Below, one piece after another: positions 1 to 7,026 of a stretch of DNA of 13,148 nt. The notes under the pieces were generated by a model. That model was not told the DNA's origin, searched no databases, and saw only the letters and a list, made by a program, of their open reading frames with translations. This DNA is from Akkermansiaceae bacterium. Its GTDB lineage: Bacteria > Verrucomicrobiota > Verrucomicrobiia > Verrucomicrobiales > Akkermansiaceae. Made by a program: the position numbers and the translations under genes. The first letter of the stretch is position 1. Each line of letters begins with the position of its first letter. The stretch covers positions 1-13,148 of the forward strand of contig JALOTR010000012.1 in assembly GCA_025457805.1 (NCBI GenBank). Reading direction: 5' to 3'.

Positions 1-2773
1 CACTTGAGGCCAGGCTTGCCATCCGCTCGTCCGCAGGGCTCGGCATGCACACCTTGATGCTGCAGACGGTCTAACTCTGAGCTGCCTCAAGGCAAATGGC
101 AGCGTCTGGGCAAGTGGCGACAACCAATTCGGCCAACTCGGGGATGGCTCCACGACATCCACCAATTCCCCGATCGAAGTGCTCACCGGCGTGAAAGCCA
201 TTTCCGCAGGCAGAAACCACAGTTTGTTCATCAAGGAAGATGGCAGCGCGTGGTCCTGCGGATCGAATGCGTATGGGCAATTGGGAAATGGCACGACGAA
301 TAGCGGTGCCACTCCCAATCCCGTGCAGGTCCTCACGGATGTGCAAGCCGTCTCCGCCGGATCAACGCATAGCCTGTTCCTCAAAACCGACGGCACGGTG
401 TGGGCATGTGGCGAGAATTTCTTCGGTCAACTCGGGGATGGGACCAGAATTGACAGATCCATTCCCACTCAGATTTCCCTCACCGATGTGAAAGTGGTTT
501 CCGCTGGCCCCCATCATAGCCTCTTCCTCAAACAAGATGGCACCGCGTGGGCATCAGGTTCGAACTCGGACGGGCAATTGGGAACTGGTCCCAATGTGAG
601 CGACTTCTTCAAGTCCACGCCAGTCCAAGTGCTCACGGGGGTGCGCACTCTGGATGCCGGCGGATCCCACAGCATTTTCGTGAAAAACGATCCGGGCGGC
701 ACCACCTATGCAACCGGCGGCAACTACAATGGCGAATTTGGCGATAACAGCACGAATCCATCGTTCAGTCCCAAGCTGGTGTTTTTCGGAGGCGTCGATG
801 TCTCGGCGGGGGCAAGTCATACAATGTTCATGAGAACCGGTGCGATCCATGCCACAGGGTTCAACAACGGCGCGCTGGCCATCGGCAACAACGACACCCA
901 GCTCAGACCCGTCAAGACTCTCACGGAAGGAGATCAAGCCGTCTCGGCGGGCCAGAACCACAGCCTGATTTTGGTGAGAAGCGGCAAGGTGTTTGCCAGC
1001 GGCAGGAACCTCTCAGGGCAACTCGGAGATGGCACACTGCTATCAACAGCCACTCCGGTGGAAGTCACCGGGTTGTGGATTCCGGAACTGGTAGTGAACG
1101 CACCCGGCGGCCAAAGACTCGACTCCGGCGGAACCACAACGGCATTTGGAAGTGTGAATCGCGGATCGAACCAAAGTCTCACCTTCACCCTCAAAAACGC
1201 GGGTTTTGGGGCTCTCACAGGAATTACTCCCACTTTCATCGGTGGAAATGCTTCGGACTTCACAATCGCGCTTGCACCCTTGTCCGAAGTTTCCCCGGAA
1301 GGAACCACCACCTTTACCGTGAGATTTACCCCGGCGGGCAATGGTGCCCGCGCCACGACCTTGCGTCTCGCGAGCAGCGATCCGGATGAAAGCAGCTTCG
1401 ATATCCCGCTCAGTGGCATCGGCGTGGGCATCCCCGAAATCACCGTGCTCAATGGCACGGCAAATCTCAACGATGGCAATTCCGCGAGTTATGGGTCCGT
1501 GAATCGCGGCACGAACAAGGTGATTTCCTTCACCATCAGAAACACCGGCACCCTCAGTCTCACCGGCATCGCGGCAAGCCTCAGCGGCGGGACCGTTTCC
1601 GACTATGCCATCACTACGGCTCCGGCTTCATCGTTGGCGCCGAATGCGAGCACCACAGTGAGTGTGAGATTCACCCCAGCGGCCGCCGGTGCGCGCACGA
1701 CCACGCTGCGCATCGCGAGCAACGACGCGGATGAAAACCCCTTCGATATCCCCCTTTCCGGCACGGGGGTGAGCGTTCCTGAAATAGCCATCAACCAGGG
1801 CAAAGCACTGCTCGTCGATGCGGCATCCAGCGTGGCTTTTGGATCGATTGATATAGGCTCCAATCGTATCATCTCACTCACCATCAGGAATGTCGGCACC
1901 GCCAATCTCACCGGCATCGCTGCCAGCCTGCCGGGAGCCAGCGCGACGAGTTATAAAATCACCACTGTTCCTCCAGCCACCCTCGCGCCGGATGCCACGG
2001 CCACCGTGAGCATCCGCTTCACACCGTCCGCACCGGGTGCACGAAACACCTTGCTTCGCATCTCCAGCAATGATGCGGATGAAAACCCATTCGACATCGC
2101 CCTCACCGGCAGCGGTATGGCGGTTCCGGAAATCACGGTTGCGAATGGGAGGGCAAACCTCATCGATGGCAAATCCACCGTCGGTTTCGGATCCGTCAAG
2201 TCAGGCTCATCCGAGGTCATCACCCTGACCATCAGGAACACCGGCACCGCGCCGCTGACGAAAATTGCCGCATCCCTCAACGGAGCCCAAGCCAACCAGT
2301 TCAAAGTATCCAAACCCGGCGCAAGTCTCGCCCCAGGAAAGTCCACTACGGTGAAAGTCACCTTCAGCCCCACGGGCACAGGAGCGCGTTCCACCACCTT
2401 GCGGATCGCCAGCAGCGATAGCGACGAAAAGGTCTTTGAGATCAAACTGTCCGGCACCGCAGGCGCGGCGGCCAAGTCCGCTCTCGTCGCCGGAGTGGCA
2501 GCCTCCCGGAACGCTCCGGAAAGTGGCAAAGTCACCTCCCGCCTCCTCGCGGATGGCTCGCGCCATCGCATCCTCACCGTGGAAAAAAGTGCCGCCGCCG
2601 GCCTCATCCCATTGGTGGAAGTGTCATCGGATCGCGTCACCTGGTTCAGCGGGCCGGATCATACCGCCGTCCTCATCGACGATGCCGCCCTCCTGCGGGT
2701 CATGGACCGCACGCCTCATTCACCCGCGGCCAAGCGTTTCATCCGGGTTCGCTGGCTGGCCGGGAATCGCTGA
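1..2773 (+). CDS. RCC1-repeat / ASH (choice-of-anchor D type) repeat protein, 5' truncated, frame break near 60-95
   Basis: This is the 3' part of a large repeat protein, probably exported, that continues off the left edge. From a GTG at 179 the open frame gives 864 residues, but that GTG lies inside a repeat and is not the true start. Residues 1 to about 300 hold six RCC1-type blades with the recurring pattern V-x-A-V-S-A-G-x-x-H-S-L-F-L-K-x-D-G and G-Q-L-G-D-G-T. Residues 301-762 hold four repeats of 115-117 residues, each starting [IV]-P-E-[IL] and containing F-G-S-V, a T-[IL]-[RK]-N segment, V-R-F-T-P and L-R-[IL]-[AS]-S-[ND]-x-D-E, typical of ASH/choice-of-anchor D beta-sandwich domains. 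Residues 763-864 are an unassigned tail. Upstream, bases 3-60 encode matching blade sequence (SSAGLGMHTLML) in frame 3 and bases from about 80 continue in frame 2, so the frame is broken. RCC1 propellers usually bind partners; the role here is unknown. Domain calls are confident, function is not. Confidence 0.85.
98..1078 (+). repeat. RCC1 beta-propeller repeats (coding tandem repeats)
   Basis: About seven consecutive units of roughly 50 codons run through this stretch, each repeating S-A-G-x-x-H-[ST]-[LIM]-[FI] followed by G-x-x-x-x-G-Q-L-G-[DNT]-G. The blades around 650-900 are more diverged: G-E-F-G-D-N and A-L-A-I-G-N replace the usual G-Q-L-G-D-G. Seven blades is the size of a complete RCC1 propeller, and fragments of another blade lie upstream. 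Confidence 0.8.
1079..2463 (+). repeat. Four tandem ~348-bp repeats encoding ASH-like domains
   Basis: Repeat units begin at about 1079, 1430, 1775 and 2123, each encoding [IV]-P-E-[IL]. They share long near-identical DNA stretches, for example the segments encoding TIRNTGT / TIRNVGT and LRIASNDADENPFDI. Units 2 and 3 are the most alike at DNA level, pointing to recent internal duplication. Such repeats can also collapse or expand in short-read assemblies. Confidence 0.8.
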
Positions 2774-2774
2774 G

Positions 2775-2813
2775 ACTTCACTCATCTCCGGTGCGAATCC
2801 GGAAGGGTGAAGT
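2775..2813 (+). terminator. Stem-loop just after the RCC1/ASH gene, candidate terminator
   Basis: A two-part hairpin begins one base after the TGA stop. The outer arms ACTTCAC (2775-2781) and GTGAAGT (2807-2813) pair perfectly, and the inner arms TCCGG (2787-2791) and CCGGA (2799-2803) close a 7-base loop. No U-tract follows, so if it stops transcription it may need Rho or may protect the 3' end instead. Confidence 0.45.
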
Positions 2814-2892
2814 GCACTCCAGAAGCATACACGCGATCACGTGTCGCGACGCTCTTGTGACGAAGGGGGAGTTATGATATTTCCCCATCTTC

Positions 2893-3309
2893 ATGAACTC
2901 ATTCCCCCCTGCCGATTGTCCAGCATGTGTTCTTTTGGTGGATCAAGCCTCCGAGATGAGACATGCCATAGAGCGCACGCTCACTGCAAATGGCTATCAG
3001 GTTCACATCGCCACCAACCGCCATGAGGCAGCGGCCGAAGTGCGGGAAAACGAAATCCACCTCGTGGTGATGAACATGCTCATGCCGCATGCGGAGGGAA
3101 TCGGCACTCTCATGGCCATTCGTTCGATTTCTCCCACGATGAAGCTCATCGCGATGCCCGGTGAAACGGGCGACCAGGCCGGCCATTTCCTGCCGCTTGC
3201 CAAGTCGCTCGGCGCATCCGCCATTCTCACCCATCCGCTCGATCACGAGCTTCTGCTCAAGACCGTGCGTGGACTGCTCAGTCAGGAGCTCCGGCAGATG
3301 GCGTGTTGA
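2893..3309 (+). CDS. Stand-alone degenerate receiver (pseudo-receiver) domain protein
   Basis: The 138-residue protein is a single CheY-like receiver fold with no output domain. The first strand is V-L-L-V-D-Q (residues 13-18), leaving one acidic residue where receivers usually have two. The strand that normally ends in the phospho-accepting Asp reads L-V-V-M-N-M-L-M-P, so Asn61 occupies the Asp position. The switch Thr/Ser after strand 4 appears to be Pro89 (L-I-A-M-P-G), and the conserved Lys before the last cis-Pro is His114 (L-T-H-P-L). With all three changed, phosphorylation by the usual chemistry is not expected; such proteins normally act by protein-protein contact. The ATG has no clear Shine-Dalgarno; a purine run (AAGGGGGAG) lies about 20 bases upstream. 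The 3' end overlaps the convergent flippase-like gene by 32 bp. The fold is confident, the partner unknown. Confidence 0.8.
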   Translation: MNSFPPADCPACVLLVDQASEMRHAIERTLTANGYQVHIATNRHEAAAEVRENEIHLVVMNMLMPHAEGIGTLMAIRSISPTMKLIAMPGETGDQAGHFLPLAKSLGASAILTHPLDHELLLKTVRGLLSQELRQMAC

Positions 3310-4309
3310 CGGAATCCGGTTGTTTCACCGCCTCCAGATCGCTGGCGTGGATGCGGTCCCGCTTTTTAAGGAAAAACAGTGCGCCTAACAAGGCCCACAG
3401 CGCATTGCAGCCAAAGCCCGCCAAGGAAGCGGCCACGGCAACTTCCGCCGGAACCCGGGCGAGATCGTGCAGCAGCACTTCGAAAAGTTTCTCCCGCACA
3501 CCCACGCCGCCGATGGACACGGGCATGCCGCTGATGGCATCGATCACCGGCATGGCGGACATCACATCCGAGTAAGCAGGGCTGCCACCCACTGCCCGCA
3601 CGCCGCAGTAATAGGAGGAGAAATACGCACCCAGCATCAGGAAGGAAACGCCGAGGCCCGCGAGGGCATGCCGCCACTTTTTCCGATAGATATCATATAA
3701 CTCCGGTATCTGCTTCATCATCGGCCAGCGCGCGAAGCGGTTGTTGCCATGAATGCGCCGATGCACCGGAGGCGAGGCAAATACGAAGATGAGCGCCACC
3801 ATCGCCAGCCCGCCACCCAGATAGACCCAGGCGAAGTGGATGACGCCGCGGCCGAGCACGCTCGGATCCGCGAGCGCATCAAAACGCGCGGCGGACATGA
3901 TGAAAAACAACAGGGCAATCGAAACCAGCCCCGCCAGATGATCCGCCGTCACGGCCATCGCGATGACCAGCTTGCGCCCGGGATGATCCCGCATGAGCAG
4001 GATGATGCGCGCGGCGGATCCACCGAGCCCGCTTACCGATGCCAGGCTGAACAAACCATCGATCATCGTCAGTTCCACCGCCCTCCCGAGGGAAATGCGG
4101 ATGTCTTGCGCCCGCAGGAAAAACCACCCACGCGCCGCCTGAAGGACAACTGAAATTCCTGCCAACGCAGCACCGCCAGCCAGCCAGCGGTAATCCACCG
4201 CGCCCGGCCGGGTGAAAACGGAGTGATCGAACTCCACTTGCGAGAAGGCCCAATACAGACAGCCCGCCGTGAGCGCCAGCTTGAGGAGAAATACGAGGAT
4301 GGCCTTCAT
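3278..4309 (-). CDS. Flippase-like integral membrane protein (LPG synthase TM / UPF0104 family)
   Basis: The 343-residue protein has about eight hydrophobic helices across its length, the first at residues 4-22. It carries the family's characteristic segments: G-L-G-G-S-A-A-R (residues 94-101), and near residues 261-273 the motif G-M-P-V-S-I-G-G-V-G-V-R-E, which matches the P-x-S-x-G-G-x-G-x-R-E signature of the LPG_synthase_TM (UPF0104, YbhN-like) family. Members are thought to move or transfer lipid-linked substrates; the substrate here is unknown. The ATG at 4309 was preferred over an upstream start at 4366 because it opens directly into the first membrane helix, avoids overlap with the acyl carrier protein gene, and is preceded by AGAGGGG about 10 bases upstream. 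It is the last gene of an operon with the ACP (16-bp gap) and FabG genes. Its end overlaps the receiver gene convergently. Confidence 0.85.
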   Translation of the reverse strand: MKAILVFLLKLALTAGCLYWAFSQVEFDHSVFTRPGAVDYRWLAGGAALAGISVVLQAARGWFFLRAQDIRISLGRAVELTMIDGLFSLASVSGLGGSAARIILLMRDHPGRKLVIAMAVTADHLAGLVSIALLFFIMSAARFDALADPSVLGRGVIHFAWVYLGGGLAMVALIFVFASPPVHRRIHGNNRFARWPMMKQIPELYDIYRKKWRHALAGLGVSFLMLGAYFSSYYCGVRAVGGSPAYSDVMSAMPVIDAISGMPVSIGGVGVREKLFEVLLHDLARVPAEVAVAASLAGFGCNALWALLGALFFLKKRDRIHASDLEAVKQPDSVNTPSAGAPD

Positions 4310-4325
4310 GCGGGCGGCCACCCCT

Positions 4326-4583
4326 CTAGGCGGATTTCTCAATCTCGGTGGCAATGGTTTCCACATTCTCCAGGATGCCCTTGGCGGCAGCGGAATCGCC
4401 TATTTTCAAACCAAAGTGTTTCTCCAGCGCGACTACCAACTGCAGTGCATCTACCGAATCCAGCCCCAGACCCTCGCCGCCGAAGATGGCCGTCGTGTTG
4501 CCGATTTCCTCCGGTTTGGAATCGAGCATCAACTCCTCCACCATCACTTCCTTGATTTTTGCACGCAGGGTTTCGCTATCCAT
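4326..4583 (-). CDS. Acyl carrier protein (accessory type)
   Basis: This 85-residue acidic helical protein carries the phosphopantetheine attachment motif G-L-D-S-V-D-A-L, with Ser43 as the expected modified residue. Length and helix pattern are standard for a discrete acyl carrier protein. The D-S-V-D form, rather than D-S-L-D-T-V-E as in housekeeping fatty-acid ACP, together with its place between a ketoreductase and a flippase-like gene, suggests a specialised acyl chain or secondary lipid rather than bulk fatty-acid synthesis; this is inference. The bases before the ATG are pyrimidine-rich (CACCCACCC), with no Shine-Dalgarno. It sits 41 bp after fabG and 16 bp before the flippase-like gene. 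Confidence 0.9.
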   Translation of the reverse strand: MDSETLRAKIKEVMVEELMLDSKPEEIGNTTAIFGGEGLGLDSVDALQLVVALEKHFGLKIGDSAAAKGILENVETIATEIEKSA

Positions 4584-4624
4584 GATGGGTGGGTGAATCG
4601 GGTTTTGAGTGGGTTGAGAAGATA

Positions 4625-5350
4625 TCAGTAAATCCCGCCATCGATTTTCAGCGAGGCGCCCGTGATATAGGCGGCATCGTTGCTGGCAAGGAAATAGACC
4701 GCTGCGGCCACTTCCTCCGGCTTGCCAAAGCGGCGCATCGGGATGCCCGCGCGGGCCTGCTTGCGGGCGTCTTCATCCATCGCGCCGATCGCATCGGTCT
4801 CGATGTAGCCGGGCAGGATCGAATTCACCGTGATGCCCGAGCGGGCGACTTCTTTGGCCAGCGTCCGACCCAGCGCCACCACTCCCGCCTTGGCGGCGGC
4901 GTAGTTGGTTTGCCCCAAGGGCGGGAGGATGGCACTCAGCGAGGCGATATTGATGATGCGCCCGAAACGCTGCCGCATCATCGGCGTGACCACCGCGCGG
5001 CAGCCATGGAAGGTGGAATCGAGATTCGAGGAAATCACCTCATGCCACGTCTCGCTCGGCATGGCAGGCAGCAGGCAATCGCGGTGCATCCCGGCATTGT
5101 TCACCAGCACGTCGATCCGTCCATCCGCTTGGACGATGGTTTCCACCGCCTGGGTCCATGCCGCGGAATCCGTGACTTCCAGATCCAGCAAACGACAACG
5201 TCCCGGAAACTCCGCCGCCAGCGCAGCGGCTTGCTCACGATTCCGCCTTACCCCCAGCCAGACCGAGGCCGCCGGATCACGATCCAGAAAATAGCGGCCA
5301 ATCGCCAGACCGAGCCCGCCATTTCCGCCAGTGATGAGAATCGAACGCAC
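4625..5350 (-). CDS. fabG: SDR-family 3-oxoacyl-ACP reductase (FabG-like)
   Basis: The 241-residue protein is a classical short-chain dehydrogenase. It shows the nucleotide-binding T-G-G-N-G-G-L-G (residues 7-14), N-N-A-G (84-87), Asn109, the catalytic Ser137 in I-N-I-A-S-L, and Y-A-A-A-K (Tyr150, Lys154). The C-terminal pattern P-G-Y-I-E-T-D and G-A-S-L-K-I-D-G-G is typical of NADPH-dependent beta-ketoacyl-ACP reductases. The neighbouring ACP gene supports an acyl-ACP substrate. The start is a GTG with no Shine-Dalgarno, the first codon of the fold; the gene leads the operon and faces away from the gene at 5463. The gene name refers to the family; this may be a paralogue serving the accessory pathway rather than the housekeeping enzyme. 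Confidence 0.88.
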   Translation of the reverse strand: MRSILITGGNGGLGLAIGRYFLDRDPAASVWLGVRRNREQAAALAAEFPGRCRLLDLEVTDSAAWTQAVETIVQADGRIDVLVNNAGMHRDCLLPAMPSETWHEVISSNLDSTFHGCRAVVTPMMRQRFGRIINIASLSAILPPLGQTNYAAAKAGVVALGRTLAKEVARSGITVNSILPGYIETDAIGAMDEDARKQARAGIPMRRFGKPEEVAAAVYFLASNDAAYITGASLKIDGGIY

Positions 5351-5424
5351 GCCCGAAACTGGCGCAGCGCGGCTGGCAGGTCAAGGTTGGCGGGGATGGT
5401 GGCGATAGGGCTTTCAAAATTCGT

Positions 5425-5452
5425 TTGGCGAGCATCCCGACCGATGTTAAAT
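5425..5452 (+). promoter_or_regulatory. Possible sigma70-type promoter for the 5463-7000 gene pair
   Basis: TTGGCG (5425-5430) and TTAAAT (5447-5452) are separated by 16 bp in the 112-bp divergent gap between fabG and the next gene. A start about 7 bases after the -10 box would leave almost no leader before the TTG codon at 5463. This is a by-eye match only. Confidence 0.25.
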
Positions 5453-5462
5453 CCACACCAGA

Positions 5463-6008
5463 TTGATCGGAAGCGAGTCACCCACCCTGCGGCAGCGCAT
5501 CGAAGGCTTCGAGCTCGATGAACCGGGAGTGACGCTTCCCTTCACCAGCCGTTTGGCGCGCGAACAAGGATGGAGTCATGTGTTTGCGGCGCGTGTGGTC
5601 CGCGAATACAAACGCTTTCTCTGCCTCGCATGCGAAGCGGGTCATCCTGTGACGCCCTCGGAGGAAGTCGATCAGGCATGGCACCTGCATTTGGTTTATA
5701 CACAGAGTTATTGGAAAGACCTTTGCGGGGATGTGCTCGGCCGGGAACTCCACCATGGCCCCACCCGCGGCGGCGCGGCGGAAGGGGAAAAATTCGTGGA
5801 TTGGTATGGTAAAACTCTCGAAAGTTATGGGCGCTTGTTCGGCGAGGTCCCGCCCACAGATATCTGGCCATCACCGGCGCAGCGATTTGGTGGTCCATTC
5901 GCCGCCCGCTGGGTGGACCCGGAAAAATTCTGGATTGTCCCCAAGCCGCAATGGAAATGGATATCATTTCGCAAATTGTTCCGTATTCGACCCACCCCAT
6001 CCCCATGA
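5463..6008 (+). CDS. GRDP-like (DUF1399-type) WHxH protein, uncharacterised
   Basis: This 181-residue soluble protein has no signal peptide or membrane helix. It contains E-E-V-D-Q-A-W-H-L-H (residues 67-76), matching the V-D-x-x-W-H-x-H core of the glycine-rich-domain-containing-protein-like family (PF07173, formerly DUF1399). A second conserved-looking patch is H-H-G-P-T-R-G-G (97-104), then F-V-D-W-Y and D-I-W-P. The His residues and Asp70 could bind a metal, but no function is established. The TTG at 5463 is the only plausible start: an in-frame stop lies at 5448, and the family-like sequence begins directly after the start. Its TGA overlaps the ATG of the next gene (ATGA, 6005-6008), so the two are probably translationally coupled. 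From memory, similar pairs occur in other bacteria. Confidence is high that it is a gene, moderate for the family. Confidence 0.75.
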   Translation: MIGSESPTLRQRIEGFELDEPGVTLPFTSRLAREQGWSHVFAARVVREYKRFLCLACEAGHPVTPSEEVDQAWHLHLVYTQSYWKDLCGDVLGRELHHGPTRGGAAEGEKFVDWYGKTLESYGRLFGEVPPTDIWPSPAQRFGGPFAARWVDPEKFWIVPKPQWKWISFRKLFRIRPTPSP

Positions 6009-7000
6009 TCATCCCCTCGCTGGAAATGCTTGCTCGGATTCCTCTGCTCGATTGGTACGGGACGGAGTTCCTGTTATTCTATATCGTTGCTCTCATCGTT
6101 ATCGGCTTGTGGACGATCCGCCGCGCCCGGCGCTCGCTGCATTGTTATGACAATTCCCACGAACATGCGCTACTGACAGATCCCTTCGAGGTTGCCTATC
6201 TCTCCGCCGGTCCGGACAGGGTCACCCAATTGGCTATATCGAGATTGATCCACCGCAAGTTGGTGTTGTGGCAATCGGGATTCTGGAAATCGAGTCTGAT
6301 CGCCAACCAGGGTCGCACGGGAGTTCCATCAGATCTGTTGGAACCAGAGCGCGTTCTGTTAGGCCGGATTCAGGCCTTTGGTGCGAAGGGCATGCCGGTC
6401 AAAGGCGCGCCTGCAGTGGTGTTTCCCACGCTGCGACCGATCGAGGTGCGGCTTGCATTGTTGGGACTGCGGCCCACGGAAGAAGAACGAAAGTCGGCGA
6501 CCACTACCACGATTCTGCCGCTTCTGTTGTTGGTGCTTTTGGGCGCAGCGAAGGTGGGGATCGGATTCATGAGTGACAAACCCGTATTGTTCCTCGTTCT
6601 GTTGCTGGTCCTCACGGTGATTGTGATGATGAGCATGCCCGGTCTGGTCCCGCGGCTCACGCCGTCCGGCGAGCGCATGTTGGACAAGATGCGATTGAAG
6701 AATGAGACCGCACGTCATGGTGCCCGGGTGGATGATCTTGCGGAAATGGGCATGTTTTCCCACTCGGTGGCATTGTTCGGACCGGTGGCCGTCGCGATGT
6801 TGCCCGGCTTCGGTGCCATTCACCAAGAGATCGAGCGGCTCAAGGCCCAAGCCGTAACCACTGCCGCAAGCGGCTGTTCCTCCGGGGGAGTAAGCAGCGG
6901 CTGCGGTGGAGGTGGCTGCGGCAGCAGTGGCAGCAGTGGCAGCGGAGGAGGAAGTGGCTGCGGCAGCAGCGGTTGCGGTGGGTGTGGCGGAGGTGATTGA
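6005..7000 (+). CDS. TIGR04222-like membrane protein with Gly/Ser/Cys-rich C-terminal tail
   Basis: This 331-residue protein begins with a short segment leading into a membrane helix (G-T-E-F-L-L-F-Y-I-V, about 19-36). A soluble stretch of about 130 residues follows, then two adjacent helices (about 170-190 and 193-216), a second soluble part, and a C-terminal tail (290-331) made almost only of Gly (22), Ser (12) and Cys (6). The arrangement of an N-terminal G-x-E-F-L-x-F-Y helix, a conserved middle and an extreme Gly/Cys tail fits the TIGR04222 membrane-protein family, as far as I recall it; its function is unknown. The ATG at 6005 overlaps the previous gene's stop as ATGA; an in-frame ATG at 5951 would add 18 residues but overlap that gene by 58 bp. 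A hairpin straddles the stop codon. The tail could bind metal, form disulfides or be modified. Confidence 0.75.
   Translation: MIIPSLEMLARIPLLDWYGTEFLLFYIVALIVIGLWTIRRARRSLHCYDNSHEHALLTDPFEVAYLSAGPDRVTQLAISRLIHRKLVLWQSGFWKSSLIANQGRTGVPSDLLEPERVLLGRIQAFGAKGMPVKGAPAVVFPTLRPIEVRLALLGLRPTEEERKSATTTTILPLLLLVLLGAAKVGIGFMSDKPVLFLVLLLVLTVIVMMSMPGLVPRLTPSGERMLDKMRLKNETARHGARVDDLAEMGMFSHSVALFGPVAVAMLPGFGAIHQEIERLKAQAVTTAASGCSSGGVSSGCGGGGCGSSGSSGSGGGSGCGSSGCGGCGGGD
6872..6997 (+). repeat. Low-complexity GGC/AGC/TGC coding repeat (Gly/Ser/Cys tail)
   Basis: The last 42 codons before the stop are nearly all GGN, AGC/AGT/TCC and TGC/TGT, with short tandem units such as GGCAGCAGTGGCAGC. Six Cys codons are spread through it, closer together towards the end (G-C-G-S-S-G-C-G-G-C-G). 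Such sequence can gain or lose units by slippage. Confidence 0.8.
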
Positions 7001-7026
7001 AATCAAAGGCGGTTCGCTCATTTCAA
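6997..7026. terminator. Hairpin shared by two convergent genes, candidate bidirectional terminator
   Basis: Arms TTGAAAT (6997-7003) and ATTTCAA (7020-7026) pair perfectly, with a small inner GCG/CGC stem at 7009-7017. The structure covers the stop codon of the gene ending at 7000 and the stop of the opposing gene at 7018-7020. There is no long U-tract in either direction, so termination strength is uncertain. Confidence 0.45.

Noticed and set aside
2787..2803. Hairpin TCCGG-TGCGAAT-CCGGA resembling a tRNA T-arm
   Set aside because: Stem and 7-base loop look like a T-arm (loop one base from TTCGAAT), but upstream bases are coding and no acceptor, D or anticodon arms or CCA end can be drawn. 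It is better explained as part of the hairpin after the stop codon.
2832..2848. Short inverted repeat CGCGA...TCGCG around CACGTG, with TATGAT at 2873-2878
   Set aside because: The arms are only 5 bp and no -35 box is correctly spaced for TATGAT. This is too weak to call an operator or promoter for the receiver gene.
4310..4366. Upstream start for the flippase-like protein
   Set aside because: It would add 19 Pro/Arg-rich residues and overlap the ACP gene. The ATG at 4309 has a better ribosome-binding context and enters the membrane helix directly.
6872..6997. Gly/Ser/Cys tail as a free-standing microcin-like precursor gene
   Set aside because: The tail is in frame with the membrane protein, with no separate start or leader peptide, and no heterocyclase or exporter genes are in the window.
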